From Propionispira arboris (lineage in GTDB: Bacteria > Bacillota > Negativicutes > Selenomonadales > Selenomonadaceae): DNA of 64,000 nt. Shown piece after piece: positions 16,895 through 25,444 of this stretch. Below the pieces are notes generated by a model. It was not told the origin of the DNA and searched no databases. It saw nothing but the letters and a program-made list of their open reading frames with translations. Location: the NCBI RefSeq assembly GCF_900109225.1, contig NZ_FNZK01000002.1:124001-188000 (forward strand), in the 5' to 3' direction. The translations under genes and the position numbers were made by a program. Numbering within the stretch: the stretch's first letter is position 1; each line of letters opens with the position of its first letter.

Positions 16895-17683
16895 ATGGAT
16901 TTAGGATTGAGAGACAAACCGGTTTTAGTCATGGGTTCAAGTGCTGGTTTAGGTAAGGCGGCTGCCTTGGAATTTTGTAAAGAAGGTGCAAAGGTTATGT
17001 TGTTTAGTACCAGTGAAGAAAAACTAAAAGCTGCTCAACTAGACATAAAAAAAGTAACCGGTTGCGAGCCAGCTTATACTGTAGGTGATATAACGGTTGC
17101 AGCGGATATTCAAAGAGTAGTTAAAAATACAGTTGAACAATTTGGACCTATTTATGCACTCGTGAATAACGCGGGCGGGCCACCTGCTGGTACGTTTGAC
17201 AATTTTACAGATGACATGTGGCAGAAGGCGTATGAGTTGAATCTCTTATCGTATATTCGTACAATCCGTGAAGTCTTGCCGATTATGCGTAAAGCAGGGC
17301 GTGGACGCATAATCAATTATACGTCCTCATCGGTAAAGCAAGTTTTGGATAATTTAATTCTTTCGAATACCTTTCGTATGGGCGTTTTGGGGCTTACGAA
17401 AACTTTATCACAAGAGCTTGGCGGTGAAAATATTTTGATTAATGTTATGGGACCAGGAAGAATTAAAACGGAACGGATTGAAAAGCTTGATACGATTCAG
17501 GCGCAAAAATCAAATATTACACTGGAAGAAGTTTATAATAAATCTATTAAAACGATTCCATTGAGACGCTACGGTCAGCCGGAAGAATATGCAAAAATGA
17601 CAGTATTCCTGTGCTCAGCGGCAAATACTTACATTACAGGTCAAACAGTTCTCGTGGATGGCGGATTAACCAAAACATATTGA
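16895..17683 (+). CDS. Short-chain dehydrogenase/reductase family protein with atypical active site
   Basis: About 262 residues with a Rossmann fold. The cofactor loop is present as GSSAGLGKAAALEF, NNAGGP follows, and the end GQTVLVDGGL is typical of FabG-like SDRs. The active site is unusual: after TSSSV the normal Y-x3-K is replaced by LSNTFRMGVLGLTKTL, without the Tyr or Lys. A divergent SDR subgroup with LSN...R in this place exists, so this is a lineage feature rather than an error. Catalysis of a normal ketone reduction is doubtful. ATG 16895 follows AAGGGAGTGA. The repair gene follows closely and is probably co-transcribed. Confidence 0.8.
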   Translation: MDLGLRDKPVLVMGSSAGLGKAAALEFCKEGAKVMLFSTSEEKLKAAQLDIKKVTGCEPAYTVGDITVAADIQRVVKNTVEQFGPIYALVNNAGGPPAGTFDNFTDDMWQKAYELNLLSYIRTIREVLPIMRKAGRGRIINYTSSSVKQVLDNLILSNTFRMGVLGLTKTLSQELGGENILINVMGPGRIKTERIEKLDTIQAQKSNITLEEVYNKSIKTIPLRRYGQPEEYAKMTVFLCSAANTYITGQTVLVDGGLTKTY

Positions 17684-17718
17684 TCTGGAATATAAAAAAT
17701 AGGGCAAATTGGAAGGAA

Positions 17719-18831
17719 GTGATTAAATCGGCAGAATTATTGAAAAATGTGTATAATCAAAAATTTTTGCTGGAATTTGGGAGTAAGATTCAATCGGTTT
17801 ATGGTAATTTTGATACTAGAAAATTTATTGCCTCTGTGATGGACGAAAGATGGAATGATCTTCCACTAAAAACTCGAATGCGACGAATTTCTCAAACTAT
17901 GGGGGCTTATTTACCTAGTCGATATGAAACTGCGCTGGATATTTTGTTTACAATTAACGATACCTGCACAGGTCTTCCCTATTTAATTTTCCCAGACTTT
18001 GTAAAAATATATGGTCAGGCAGAAAAACACTGGACACTTTCAATGAAAGCACTCGAGAACTTTACTCTGCAATCATCATCGGAATTTGCTATACGACCCT
18101 TTATTTTAGCTGATCCGGAACGGGCAATGCAACAAATGACTATATGGGCGCAGCATCCAAATGAGCATGTGCGGCGGTTGGCCAGTGAAGGTTGCCGCCC
18201 GCGGCTTCCTTGGGGAGAAGCTCTAACTATATTTAAAAAAAACCCGCAACCAGTGTTAGCTGTTTTAGAACTTTTAAAGGCAGATCCTGCGCTTTATGTA
18301 CGAAAAAGCGTAGCAAATAACCTCAATGATATTGTCAAAGATAATCCTGAAATTGTACTCGAAACTGTAAGGCGTTGGCGGGGGAAAAATACCGATACGG
18401 ACTGGATTATACGGCAGGGTTGTCGTACATTAATCAAACAAGCCAATGTCGAGGCTATGGAATTATTTGGTTACACAAAGTTAACAAATGAAATTGGATT
18501 TATCACAGATGCTTCCTTGTCGGTAGCAACATCTGTAATAGCATTAGGTGAAAGCTGCGAACTGCAATATAGTCTAAAAATAAGGGCAGGAGAGGCGGTG
18601 CATATTCGTCTTTGTTATGGGGTTGATTTCGTTAAGGCACGGGGGAAAACATCACGCAAAATATTCTTCTTGTTTGATAAAACACTACTTGGCGGTACGC
18701 ATATTACCGGAAAACGGAAACATAATTGGTCTGATCTGACGACGCGGCGACATTATTCGGGGGAGCATCGAATTGTGCTTTTAGTGAATGGGCAAGAAGT
18801 TGCTCATTCTGTAATTAAACTTGTAATGTGA
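17719..18831 (+). CDS. DNA alkylation repair protein, AlkD/HEAT-repeat type
   Basis: About 370 residues of the HEAT-like DNA alkylation repair family (COG4335). Helical repeats run through residues 60-260, for example HPNEHVRRLASEGCRPRLPW and DPALYVRKSVANNLNDI. A C-terminal beta-rich domain of about 100 residues follows, containing TRRHYSGEHRIVLLVNGQE. AlkD-type proteins excise 3-methyl- and 7-methylpurines. The start is uncertain. The frame overlaps the SDR end, and GGAAGGA (17711-17717) sits so close to the GTG at 17719 that an ATT at 17722 is a realistic alternative. Confidence 0.75.
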   Translation: MIKSAELLKNVYNQKFLLEFGSKIQSVYGNFDTRKFIASVMDERWNDLPLKTRMRRISQTMGAYLPSRYETALDILFTINDTCTGLPYLIFPDFVKIYGQAEKHWTLSMKALENFTLQSSSEFAIRPFILADPERAMQQMTIWAQHPNEHVRRLASEGCRPRLPWGEALTIFKKNPQPVLAVLELLKADPALYVRKSVANNLNDIVKDNPEIVLETVRRWRGKNTDTDWIIRQGCRTLIKQANVEAMELFGYTKLTNEIGFITDASLSVATSVIALGESCELQYSLKIRAGEAVHIRLCYGVDFVKARGKTSRKIFFLFDKTLLGGTHITGKRKHNWSDLTTRRHYSGEHRIVLLVNGQEVAHSVIKLVM

Positions 18832-18853
18832 CAAACTAAAATTAAAAAAAGTG

Positions 18854-18905
18854 TTGACGTTCTGATAAAGAATTGTTAACATGTTAGTTAGCGATAACTA
18901 ACATG
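18854..18905 (+). promoter_or_regulatory. Promoter and 26-bp operator of the TetR gene
   Basis: TTGACG (18854-18859), 17-bp spacer, TAACAT (18877-18882). The -10 overlaps a perfect 11-bp inverted repeat, CATGTTAGTTA-GCGA-TAACTAACATG (18880-18905), 19 bp before the TetR start. This is a textbook layout for TetR autorepression, probably covering the adjacent pump gene. Confidence 0.85.
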
Positions 18906-18924
18906 ACTGGGGGTTACTATACAA

Positions 18925-19515
18925 ATGGAAAACGTGTCCACCAGAGAAAAAATTCTTGCCGCTGCAACGGCATTGATTGCAGATAAAGGTTTCAAAGAAA
19001 CAACAACCCGGGATATTGCAACGGCAAGCAGTGTGAGCGAGATGTCTGTTTTTCGGCACTTTGGTTCTAAAAAAGCGATTCTTCTGGCGATTATCCAGCA
19101 TTATTCTTTTGAATATCCCATCGAAAATGGTCTCAAAGAGCAGCTGACCTGGGAATTGGACCATGATATACTATTGCTCGCAAAAATGCAGTATGAATTC
19201 AATCTGAAAAATGAAAAAGCAATTTTAATTCGTTTCAAGGAAAGTCGCAAGCTCGTTGAGTATGGAATTGACGTAAAGGAAAATCCGACTCGGCTTAAGA
19301 ATTTTTTAATAGAGTATTTTGACGAGATGTATCGACGCGGCAAAATCATCAAAGAGGATAACGAAAAACTCGCTATTCATTTCATGAGCTTCAATTTTGG
19401 ACTGTTTTGCAATAAAATGATGGACGTTTATGGACCAATTACTTTGGTGTCGAAGGAAGAAGAAATTTACTTTGGCGCCCAGTGTTTTGCACGTGGGATC
19501 GCGCTATTGTCTTGA
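18925..19515 (+). CDS. TetR family transcriptional regulator
   Basis: 196 residues. The N-terminal TetR helix-turn-helix reads REKILAAATALIADKGFKE, then TTTRDIATASSVSEMSVFRH. The C-terminal ligand domain is divergent and gives no ligand clue. CTGGGGGT precedes the ATG. It is located 60 bp upstream of a Bcr/CflA pump and downstream of a clear operator, so it most likely represses itself and the pump until a toxic compound binds. Confidence 0.9.
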   Translation: MENVSTREKILAAATALIADKGFKETTTRDIATASSVSEMSVFRHFGSKKAILLAIIQHYSFEYPIENGLKEQLTWELDHDILLLAKMQYEFNLKNEKAILIRFKESRKLVEYGIDVKENPTRLKNFLIEYFDEMYRRGKIIKEDNEKLAIHFMSFNFGLFCNKMMDVYGPITLVSKEEEIYFGAQCFARGIALLS

Positions 19516-19575
19516 TCTTTGTGTGCAGTCAATGTTGGTTATTGTTAAATCATATTTTAGGGGGATATCATTTTT

Positions 19576-20781
19576 ATGACAGTTAAAGATAGAAAAAGTC
19601 AACTGGTATTGACGGTTTTCTTAGGGATTTTGGCAGCACTTGCGCCGCTTTCAATAGATATGTATCTACCAAGCCTGCCGCTTATGCCGGAAGAATTCGG
19701 AGTTACTACATCCGTTATCCAGCTTACACTTACGATGACCATGGCTGGTATGGCGATTGGACAGATTTTTGCTGGTCCCATAAGTGACATGAAGGGACGC
19801 CGGATGCCTTTGGTTATCGGCATGCTTATATTTGCCATTTCGACGCTGGTTTGCATATTTGCAACGTCTATTTATGTTTTTCTTATATTTCGTTTTATAC
19901 AGGGATTGGCTGGGGCGGTGGGCATTGTTATCGCTCGTGCGATTGCCCGAGATGTGTGCGAGGGACCGCAGCTCACAAAGCTCTTTTCCATGCTTATGCT
20001 GGTGAATGGTCTGGCACCAATTCTCGCACCAGTTATCGGTGGGGAAATTCTTATTTTTACCTCATGGCGGGGCATTTTTGTATTGCTCATGCTCATTGGT
20101 CTTATGCTGACTATGGCAGCACTGCTTTTCAAAGAGAGTCTGCGTCCTGAAAACCGTATTAGTGGATGGGGCTCGACTTTCAAAAGCTTCCGTGCATTGA
20201 TCACAAATAAATATTTTCTTGGTCACTGTCTTATGCAATGCTTTTCTTTTGCGGCATTTTTTTCTTATATATCTGGGTCTTCTTTTATATTCCAAAATAT
20301 TTATGGTGTTTCTGCCCAAGAATATAGTTTGATTTTTGGCGGCATTGGGATTGCAATTGCAATAACGGGTGTAATTCCGATGCGTTTGGCGGGGCGTGTC
20401 GCGGACGAAAACCTTTTGCGCTGGTCGCTTGTACAGTCTTTTGTAGGTAGTTTGCTGATTTTTACGGCTTGTTGGTTTAATGCACCGCTGGCATTACTCA
20501 TATTGTCGTTGCTTGTCGTGATTCCGATGATTGCTATCATGGGGGCTACGAGCTTTTCACTTGCGATGCGTGCTCATGGTAAAAATGCAGGCAGCGCCTC
20601 AGCGCTTATCGGCTTTTTTTCGATGATTTCAGGAAGCATAATGGCTCCGCTTGTCGGCATTGCGGGTAGTGCGAACCCCATGCCGATGGCTGTTATCATG
20701 CTAATCGGTGAGGCTGGAGCACTTCTGTTTTTTTATGTGATGATTATGCCGTCGCATAAAAAAGTGCCTGTGACCGAATGA
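19576..20781 (+). CDS. Bcr/CflA family drug-resistance MFS transporter
   Basis: 401 residues with 12 predicted membrane helices. Typical Bcr/CflA signatures are PLSIDMYLPSLPLMPEEF in helix 1, QIFAGPISDMKGRRMPL (motif A) and RFIQGLAGAVGIVIARAIAR. The segment GLAPILAPVIGGEIL is motif C. The family exports chloramphenicol, bicyclomycin and related compounds using the proton gradient. AGGGGGA precedes the ATG. Paired with the TetR gene just upstream and closed by its own terminator. Confidence 0.9.
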   Translation: MTVKDRKSQLVLTVFLGILAALAPLSIDMYLPSLPLMPEEFGVTTSVIQLTLTMTMAGMAIGQIFAGPISDMKGRRMPLVIGMLIFAISTLVCIFATSIYVFLIFRFIQGLAGAVGIVIARAIARDVCEGPQLTKLFSMLMLVNGLAPILAPVIGGEILIFTSWRGIFVLLMLIGLMLTMAALLFKESLRPENRISGWGSTFKSFRALITNKYFLGHCLMQCFSFAAFFSYISGSSFIFQNIYGVSAQEYSLIFGGIGIAIAITGVIPMRLAGRVADENLLRWSLVQSFVGSLLIFTACWFNAPLALLILSLLVVIPMIAIMGATSFSLAMRAHGKNAGSASALIGFFSMISGSIMAPLVGIAGSANPMPMAVIMLIGEAGALLFFYVMIMPSHKKVPVTE

Positions 20782-20805
20782 AATAGCAAGGAATCTTATA
20801 AATTG

Positions 20806-20843
20806 AAAGACAAGGCGTTCTAGCGTGAAGCCTTGTCTTTTTT
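20806..20843 (+). terminator. Terminator of the TetR-Bcr unit
   Basis: AAAGACAAGGC and GCCTTGTCTTT pair over 11 bp around a 13-base loop and run into TTTTTT. Confidence 0.85.
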
Positions 20844-20936
20844 GTGTGTAAAAAAAATGTAAAATTTTTGAACCAAAATGAATTTGCGCTCGTAATTATT
20901 AGTGAGAAAGTAAATTTTTTTAGAAAAGGTGATTTT

Positions 20937-22079
20937 TTGAAACGTATATGTTTATTACTAATGAGTTTATTGTTTGCTTTTAGCAGTAATACTGTTGGAG
21001 CGGCACAATGGGCTGGGCTGGAATTACCGGCAGTGACAGGAAACTACAGGGTTGGTACAGTAGAAGTCCCGATGATTGATTTGCAGCGCGCGGGGGTCTA
21101 TGCGGACGGCAGCTCGTCTCGGCATCGGGAAATAATGACACAGATATGGTATCCGGCAGACATTGGAACGACTGGTCCAAAAAGTATATATTTGGATGAA
21201 GCTACGATGGAATATATGTTAAAAGACAATACGATTCCTGGTCTTGACAAAAACAGTCGCTTTAAGGTCAAGACACATGCAGTGTATAATGCGCCCATAG
21301 CTGGTGGTCGGCGGCAGTTTCCAGTACTGATTTTTTCACAAGGGTTTGGGACAAGTTACTTTCTGTACCAAAGCATTTTAGAAGATCTTGCTTCCCATGG
21401 TTATATTGTCGTGGGAGTTAATTCTCCAAATGTTGCAAGCATAACTAAATTTCCCCACGAGCCGAGCCGTATATTGCCAACGTTTGCTAACGATGATGAT
21501 GAAAGTGCCTATTTAACAAAGCATTTTTCGGAAATTACAGCGGATTTGCGCTTTGTCGCTCGACAAATGTCGACGGTGAATGACGATTTTCGCTTGCCTC
21601 TGGCAAAGCGAGTCGATGTAAATCGGATTGGTTGTTTTGGTCATTCTTATGGTGGCGCAGCAGCTATTCAAGCTGCTAGTGAAGACTCTGAGATCAAAGC
21701 TGGGGCTAATCTTGATGGGTCATTTTGGGGTGAGGCTTTTAAGCGACCAACGGTTAAACCAATGATGCTTCTTGCCAATGAGGAAAGCTATGAAGGTGAT
21801 TCAACCATGCAAACCTTTGAAGCAAATATGGGAAAAGAAAGCTGCGGTATTAAGGTAAGAGGCTTGACGGCTTTGTCACATCTAGGGTTTTCAGATTCAA
21901 AGCTGCTTATGGCATCATTAATGGGGGATGAAGAGGGGACGGTAGCGGCTGAGCGGATTATCCAGCTTACACGTGCTAGTGTTCGGACTTTCTTTGATAT
22001 CAAGTTTAATAATGCGGTACCAAACGAGCTGCAGGAGTTTAAGAAAACGTTCCCCGAAGCAGTTGTTTATGAGCCTTGA
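20937..22079 (+). CDS. Secreted alpha/beta-hydrolase, PAF-acetylhydrolase-like
   Basis: About 380 residues. A signal peptide (KRICLLLMSLLFAFSSNTVGA) is followed by an alpha/beta-hydrolase fold of the platelet-activating-factor acetylhydrolase II/dienelactone hydrolase group. The nucleophile elbow is GHSYGG (about S237), preceded by QMSTVNDDF and QIWYPAD near the N-terminus. TTG 20937 is chosen because AAAGGTGA precedes it and the signal peptide then begins correctly; the frame upstream to 20844 overlaps the terminator region. Probably an exported esterase or lipase of unknown substrate. Confidence 0.75.
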   Translation: MKRICLLLMSLLFAFSSNTVGAAQWAGLELPAVTGNYRVGTVEVPMIDLQRAGVYADGSSSRHREIMTQIWYPADIGTTGPKSIYLDEATMEYMLKDNTIPGLDKNSRFKVKTHAVYNAPIAGGRRQFPVLIFSQGFGTSYFLYQSILEDLASHGYIVVGVNSPNVASITKFPHEPSRILPTFANDDDESAYLTKHFSEITADLRFVARQMSTVNDDFRLPLAKRVDVNRIGCFGHSYGGAAAIQAASEDSEIKAGANLDGSFWGEAFKRPTVKPMMLLANEESYEGDSTMQTFEANMGKESCGIKVRGLTALSHLGFSDSKLLMASLMGDEEGTVAAERIIQLTRASVRTFFDIKFNNAVPNELQEFKKTFPEAVVYEP

Positions 22080-22158
22080 TAATGTTGACAATAAGATTAC
22101 ATTTGATCCTGTTGCACAAATTTTAGTCGAAGTTTGGATTCCGGTAGAAAAAGAATAA
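22069..22158 (+). pseudogene. Short tail possibly from a GyrI-like effector domain
   Basis: A 29-codon frame overlaps the end of the hydrolase and ends ILVEVWIPVEKE. The E-[VIL]-W-[IV]-P-[IV] ending is typical of GyrI-like/AraC effector-binding domains. Nothing upstream in frame supports a longer domain. It is read as a remnant with low certainty. Confidence 0.25.
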
Positions 22159-22203
22159 GTGGTTTTGTTATAAATATTCATAAGGAGTCATATGCCCCTT
22201 GAA

Positions 22204-22248
22204 AAGGGCGGCGATAATGTATAAAACGTTTAAGCCGCCTCTTTTTTT
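22204..22248 (+). terminator. Terminator after the hydrolase
   Basis: AGGGCGGC and GCCGCCT form a GC-rich stem with a 20-base loop, followed by CTTTTTTT. The stretch to 22465 shows no gene. Confidence 0.8.
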
Positions 22249-22465
22249 GCGTTATGAAAGATTGTAATCTTTAGCAAGAAACATTTAAATATTTAGCAGT
22301 GTAATTTTGTTGATTGGTAATATCAGTATGAAGGACTATTTCATATAGAATTGTTAAATTAGATGAATATGCAATATATCATACAGCTTTTGTGTGAATA
22401 AACAGGTTTTTGTACTTTTATGGTGAATAATTAATAGTTAAAGCAAGAGCAAACTGTAAGTATAT

Positions 22466-22833
22466 ATGGAGGCAGTTTTAATTTCAGATGGAAATGGTTT
22501 TGCTGTAGTTGCTGACGAAGTCCGCAAATTATCACAAAATACCCAAGATAGTTTAAATCAAACCAATAGTTCGATTCAGACTTTGTTTCAGAGTGTAGAT
22601 GAAATATCGACGAAGATTAAAACAAGTAATGATTTCACCTATAAATTTCAAGATGAAATGGATCAATTTAATACGATTTAACACATGTAGGTAAGGATAT
22701 TATTGATGCTGTCGACATTATAGCTGCATCGATTGAACGTATTGCTGAAACGGATTCGGCTAATAAAACAACCCAAGGTGAACTAACAAAAGTTTCAAAT
22801 TTGGTTAGTTTTATGGAACGTGATGAAAAATAA
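22466..22833 (+). pseudogene. Frameshifted 3' remnant of a methyl-accepting chemotaxis protein
   Basis: The first 71 codons match the chemoreceptor signalling tip and descending helix: GNGFAVVADEVRKLSQNTQD. After the stop at 22679-22681, a different frame continues the helix (HVGKDIIDAVDIIAASIERI to SNLVSFMERDEK) and stops at 22833. The ligand domain, membrane segments, HAMP and half of the signalling domain are missing. The gene is therefore truncated at its 5' end and frameshifted. Confidence 0.8.
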
Positions 22834-22922
22834 GATAAATAGGATTTAGAAAATTAACTGGCATTTTACAAGAATTTAAAATTGTTATAGTAAGCATAAA
22901 ACAGTAATGGAGTTAAAATATT

Positions 22923-23531
22923 ATGGAAAACATGTTTTTTATCAAAGGAGTCATACTTGGATTTTCTATCGCAGCACCTGTCGGTCCTATCGGAGTACTT
23001 TGCATTCGACGCACCTTGTCAAATGGTTTATTAAATGGATTTATTTCAGGACTTGGTACGGCAACCGCCGATGCCTTATATGGTTGTATCGCCGCTTTTG
23101 GTTTAACCGTTATATCCACTTTTTTAATAAATAGTCAATTTTATTTACATTTAACAGGAGGACTATTTTTACTTTATCTCGGATATAAAACTTTTCAATC
23201 CGTTCCAGCCGAAATTGCGGCAAAAGCAAATGGAAAGGGGCTTTTTGGGTCGTATACGTCGGCGTTTTTTCTAACATTGACCAATCCTCTGACGATCATG
23301 TCATTTGCTGCTGTTTTTGCTGGACTGGGAATAGGAACGGCTGGTGGAGAATTTGCATCTGGTTTACTTGTTTTAGGTGTCTTTATCGGCTCTATGCTTT
23401 GGTGGTTATTCTTGAGCGGAACGGTTAATTTACTTCGTACACGGTTTGACAAAAAAAGACTGCACTGGGTTAATCAGATTTCCGGAGTTGTGATAACTGC
23501 CTTTGGAATTTTAAGTCTGTCAACTCTTTAG
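22923..23531 (+). CDS. LysE/RhtB family amino acid exporter
   Basis: 202 residues with about six hydrophobic segments, the standard LysE size. The family signature GFSIAAPVGPIGVLCIRRTL is in helix 1, followed by GLGTATADALYGCIAAFGL. NPLTIMSFAAVFAGLG lies in the middle. Members export amino acids or derivatives such as homoserine lactones. GGAG precedes the ATG. It lies 28 bp from the MarR promoter palindrome but is transcribed as its own unit. Confidence 0.88.
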   Translation: MENMFFIKGVILGFSIAAPVGPIGVLCIRRTLSNGLLNGFISGLGTATADALYGCIAAFGLTVISTFLINSQFYLHLTGGLFLLYLGYKTFQSVPAEIAAKANGKGLFGSYTSAFFLTLTNPLTIMSFAAVFAGLGIGTAGGEFASGLLVLGVFIGSMLWWLFLSGTVNLLRTRFDKKRLHWVNQISGVVITAFGILSLSTL

Positions 23532-23545
23532 ATTAAAATTCATTA

Positions 23546-23601
23546 TTGACAAAGCTTATCTCCACAGCTATTATATGTATATACATATAATAGCTGTGGA
23601 G
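23546..23601 (+). promoter_or_regulatory. marR promoter inside a perfect 42-bp palindrome
   Basis: TTGACA (23546-23551), 17-bp spacer and TATTAT (23569-23574). A perfect palindrome of 42 bp runs from 23560 to 23601: left arm CTCCACAGCTATTATATGTAT, right arm its exact reverse complement. The right arm contains the GGAG of the ribosome binding site, so protein binding would block transcription, and an RNA hairpin would hide the ribosome site. Its core TATATGTATATACATATA recurs in the next promoter at 24053. Confidence 0.85.
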
Positions 23602-23610
23602 GTATTTATA

Positions 23611-24039
23611 ATGTTAAAGTTACCAGATATGCAATCTTGTATTTGTGGAAATTTAAGAAAAACGACACGTGTGATCACTCAGTTTTATGATCAGCACTTA
23701 CAATCAACTGGTCTACGCACCACACAATGTGCATTGCTTCGTAGTATTTCATTGCATAAAAACATTGCGGTTGGTGAACTGGCTGCTATACTGCTGATGG
23801 ACCAAAGTACGGTTACGAGAAATATTGAAATATTGAATAAGCATGGATACATTCAGATTGTGCCTGAACAGCAGGACGCTCGAAAAAAATTAATTTCAAT
23901 TACAACAGATGGTGAACACAAGCTTGAAGCAGCTATACCCTTATGGGAAGAGGCACAAAGAAAAATCGAACAAGTACTGGGAAAGCAATTTAATGGCTTT
24001 TTAGAAACACTAGACTCTATTAATAAACTTGGCAAATAA
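23611..24039 (+). CDS. MarR family transcriptional regulator
   Basis: About 142 residues. The winged helix is clear: LAAILLMDQSTVTRNIEIL, then GYIQIVPEQQDARKKLISIT, the wing with the D-x-R signature. Cysteines near the N-terminus (MQSCICGNLRK) could sense oxidants or electrophiles, as in OhrR-like members. ATG 23611 follows GGAGGTATTTATA. The same operator core lies in its own promoter and in that of the next gene, so it probably represses itself and the reductase-PfpI pair. Confidence 0.88.
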   Translation: MLKLPDMQSCICGNLRKTTRVITQFYDQHLQSTGLRTTQCALLRSISLHKNIAVGELAAILLMDQSTVTRNIEILNKHGYIQIVPEQQDARKKLISITTDGEHKLEAAIPLWEEAQRKIEQVLGKQFNGFLETLDSINKLGK

Positions 24040-24044
24040 AAATT

Positions 24045-24073
24045 TTGACAATATATATGTATATACATATATT
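24045..24073 (+). promoter_or_regulatory. Promoter and MarR operator of the reductase-PfpI pair
   Basis: TTGACA (24045-24050), 17-bp spacer, TATATT (24068-24073). A 20-bp perfect palindrome (24053-24072) fills the spacer and contains the same TATATGTATATACATATA core as the marR promoter. Confidence 0.8.
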
Positions 24074-24142
24074 TAAATAGTCTATGAACATGAAATAAAA
24101 CGGCAAAAATAATTGAGTATGTAAAATGGAGGTTCAAGACGG

Positions 24143-24796
24143 ATGAGACTAACATTATTTAACGGAAGTCCAAGGAAAAATTGGAATACTGAAATTCTCT
24201 TGCAACATGTAATGAAAGGTGCAGCAGCAAATGGCGCAGAAACGGAACTCATCCATCTTTATGATTTAAATTATAAAGGTTGTAGAAGCTGTTACGCCTG
24301 TAAACGAGTGGGCGGAAAAAGCTATGGCCATTGTGCGATTCAGGATGATTTAACTGAGATCTTTAAAAAAGTAGAAGAATCGGATGCCCTAATTTTTGGT
24401 TCGCCTATTTATTATGGAAATGTTACCGGTGAGATGCGGTCTTTTTGGGAAAGATTGTTGTTTCCATACTCCGTATTTGATATGGAACGGTCATCTCTGT
24501 TTAAAAAGAAAATACGAACAGGAATCATTTATACCATGGCAGCAAATGAGATTCAGATGAAGACAATGGGGTATGAACAAAATCTTCATCTCATGGAACT
24601 GTTTATCAAGAAAATTTTTGGGGAAACAGAATCACTATTTGCTATTGATACCTGCCATTTTGAGGACTATACGCAATATGTTTCAACTTTTTTTGATGCA
24701 GAGGCAAAGCAAAAATGGCGGCAGGAAGAATTCCCCCAGGATTGTCAGAAGGCTTGGGAAATGGGAGCAAGAATTGTTCAGCCAATTTATATTTAA
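24143..24796 (+). CDS. Flavodoxin-fold NAD(P)H-dependent reductase (FMN reductase family)
   Basis: 217 residues. The FMN phosphate loop is FNGSPRKNWNTEIL. A CRSCYACK motif follows, as in iron-sulfur-flavoprotein-like reductases, then FGSPIYYGNVTGEMRSFWER, the flavin-edge loop. Such enzymes reduce quinones, nitro compounds or flavins. AATGGAGG precedes the ATG. A paralogue of about 60% visible similarity lies at 33260. It is controlled by the palindromic MarR operator and followed 15 bp later by PfpI. Confidence 0.85.
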   Translation: MRLTLFNGSPRKNWNTEILLQHVMKGAAANGAETELIHLYDLNYKGCRSCYACKRVGGKSYGHCAIQDDLTEIFKKVEESDALIFGSPIYYGNVTGEMRSFWERLLFPYSVFDMERSSLFKKKIRTGIIYTMAANEIQMKTMGYEQNLHLMELFIKKIFGETESLFAIDTCHFEDYTQYVSTFFDAEAKQKWRQEEFPQDCQKAWEMGARIVQPIYI

Positions 24797-24811
24797 TGGA
24801 GCGTGGTAATT

Positions 24812-25444
24812 ATGGGGAAAATATTATGTTTTATTTACGAAGAAATGGTTGATTTTGAAATGACATTAGCGTGTCATCTGCTTAACCGAGAGATTGTTTG
24901 TATTGCTTATGAAAAGCAAGTGATAAAAAGCAAATCTGGAATATGGTATTATCCTATGGCTACAGTAAAAGATGCACTGGATTTTACCGATGTGGAGGCT
25001 TTAATTATACCAGGGGGATTTAATGATGAGCAGCGACCAGAATTAACGGAACTCATTCAAAATTTAAATAACAAAAGCATCTTATTAGCTGCAATTTGTG
25101 CTGGTACGCAGTATTTAGCGAGGGCTGGAGTTTTACAAGGGAGAATGTATACAACTGTATTAACCAAAGAAAAGCTTAGAAAGGTTTTTCCAATGGCATT
25201 AGATGACCCATTTCCGCGGGAAAGCTATATTAATAAAAATGTGGTAAAAGATCAAAATATCGTTACGGCTTTGGGAAATGCATTTGTGGATTTTGCAGTA
25301 GAAATACTTGACTATTTTAAACTTTTTAAAGAAGAAAAGGAAAAGCAGGATATGAGTAATCATTATAAGTGCCTAATTAGTTTTTCTCCATCAGTAAATG
25401 CTCTTAAGGATAATTCCTCAGATATTGCAAAATTAGAATCATGA
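24812..25444 (+). CDS. DJ-1/PfpI family protein with an altered C-terminus
   Basis: About 210 residues. The fold is recognised from EALIIPGGFNDEQ and the nucleophile elbow AAICAGTQYLARAGVL, where the cysteine of AICAG is the conserved catalytic or redox residue. The family includes glyoxalase/chaperone and stress proteins. ATG 24812 is preferred over the GTG at 24803. The last 27 or so residues (CLISFSPSVNALKD...) are encoded by the antisense of the convergent reductase gene. The original stop seems lost and the tail is junk. MarR-controlled with the upstream reductase. Confidence 0.8.
   Translation: MGKILCFIYEEMVDFEMTLACHLLNREIVCIAYEKQVIKSKSGIWYYPMATVKDALDFTDVEALIIPGGFNDEQRPELTELIQNLNNKSILLAAICAGTQYLARAGVLQGRMYTTVLTKEKLRKVFPMALDDPFPRESYINKNVVKDQNIVTALGNAFVDFAVEILDYFKLFKEEKEKQDMSNHYKCLISFSPSVNALKDNSSDIAKLES

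Noticed and set aside
18898-20319. Several overlapping ORFs on both strands across the TetR and Bcr genes
   Set aside because: Their translations lack family motifs, while the plus-strand TetR and Bcr frames explain the region fully.
22069-22158. An independent small gene after the hydrolase
   Set aside because: Only the last few residues resemble a GyrI-like end and there is no ribosome site, so it is listed as a weak remnant.
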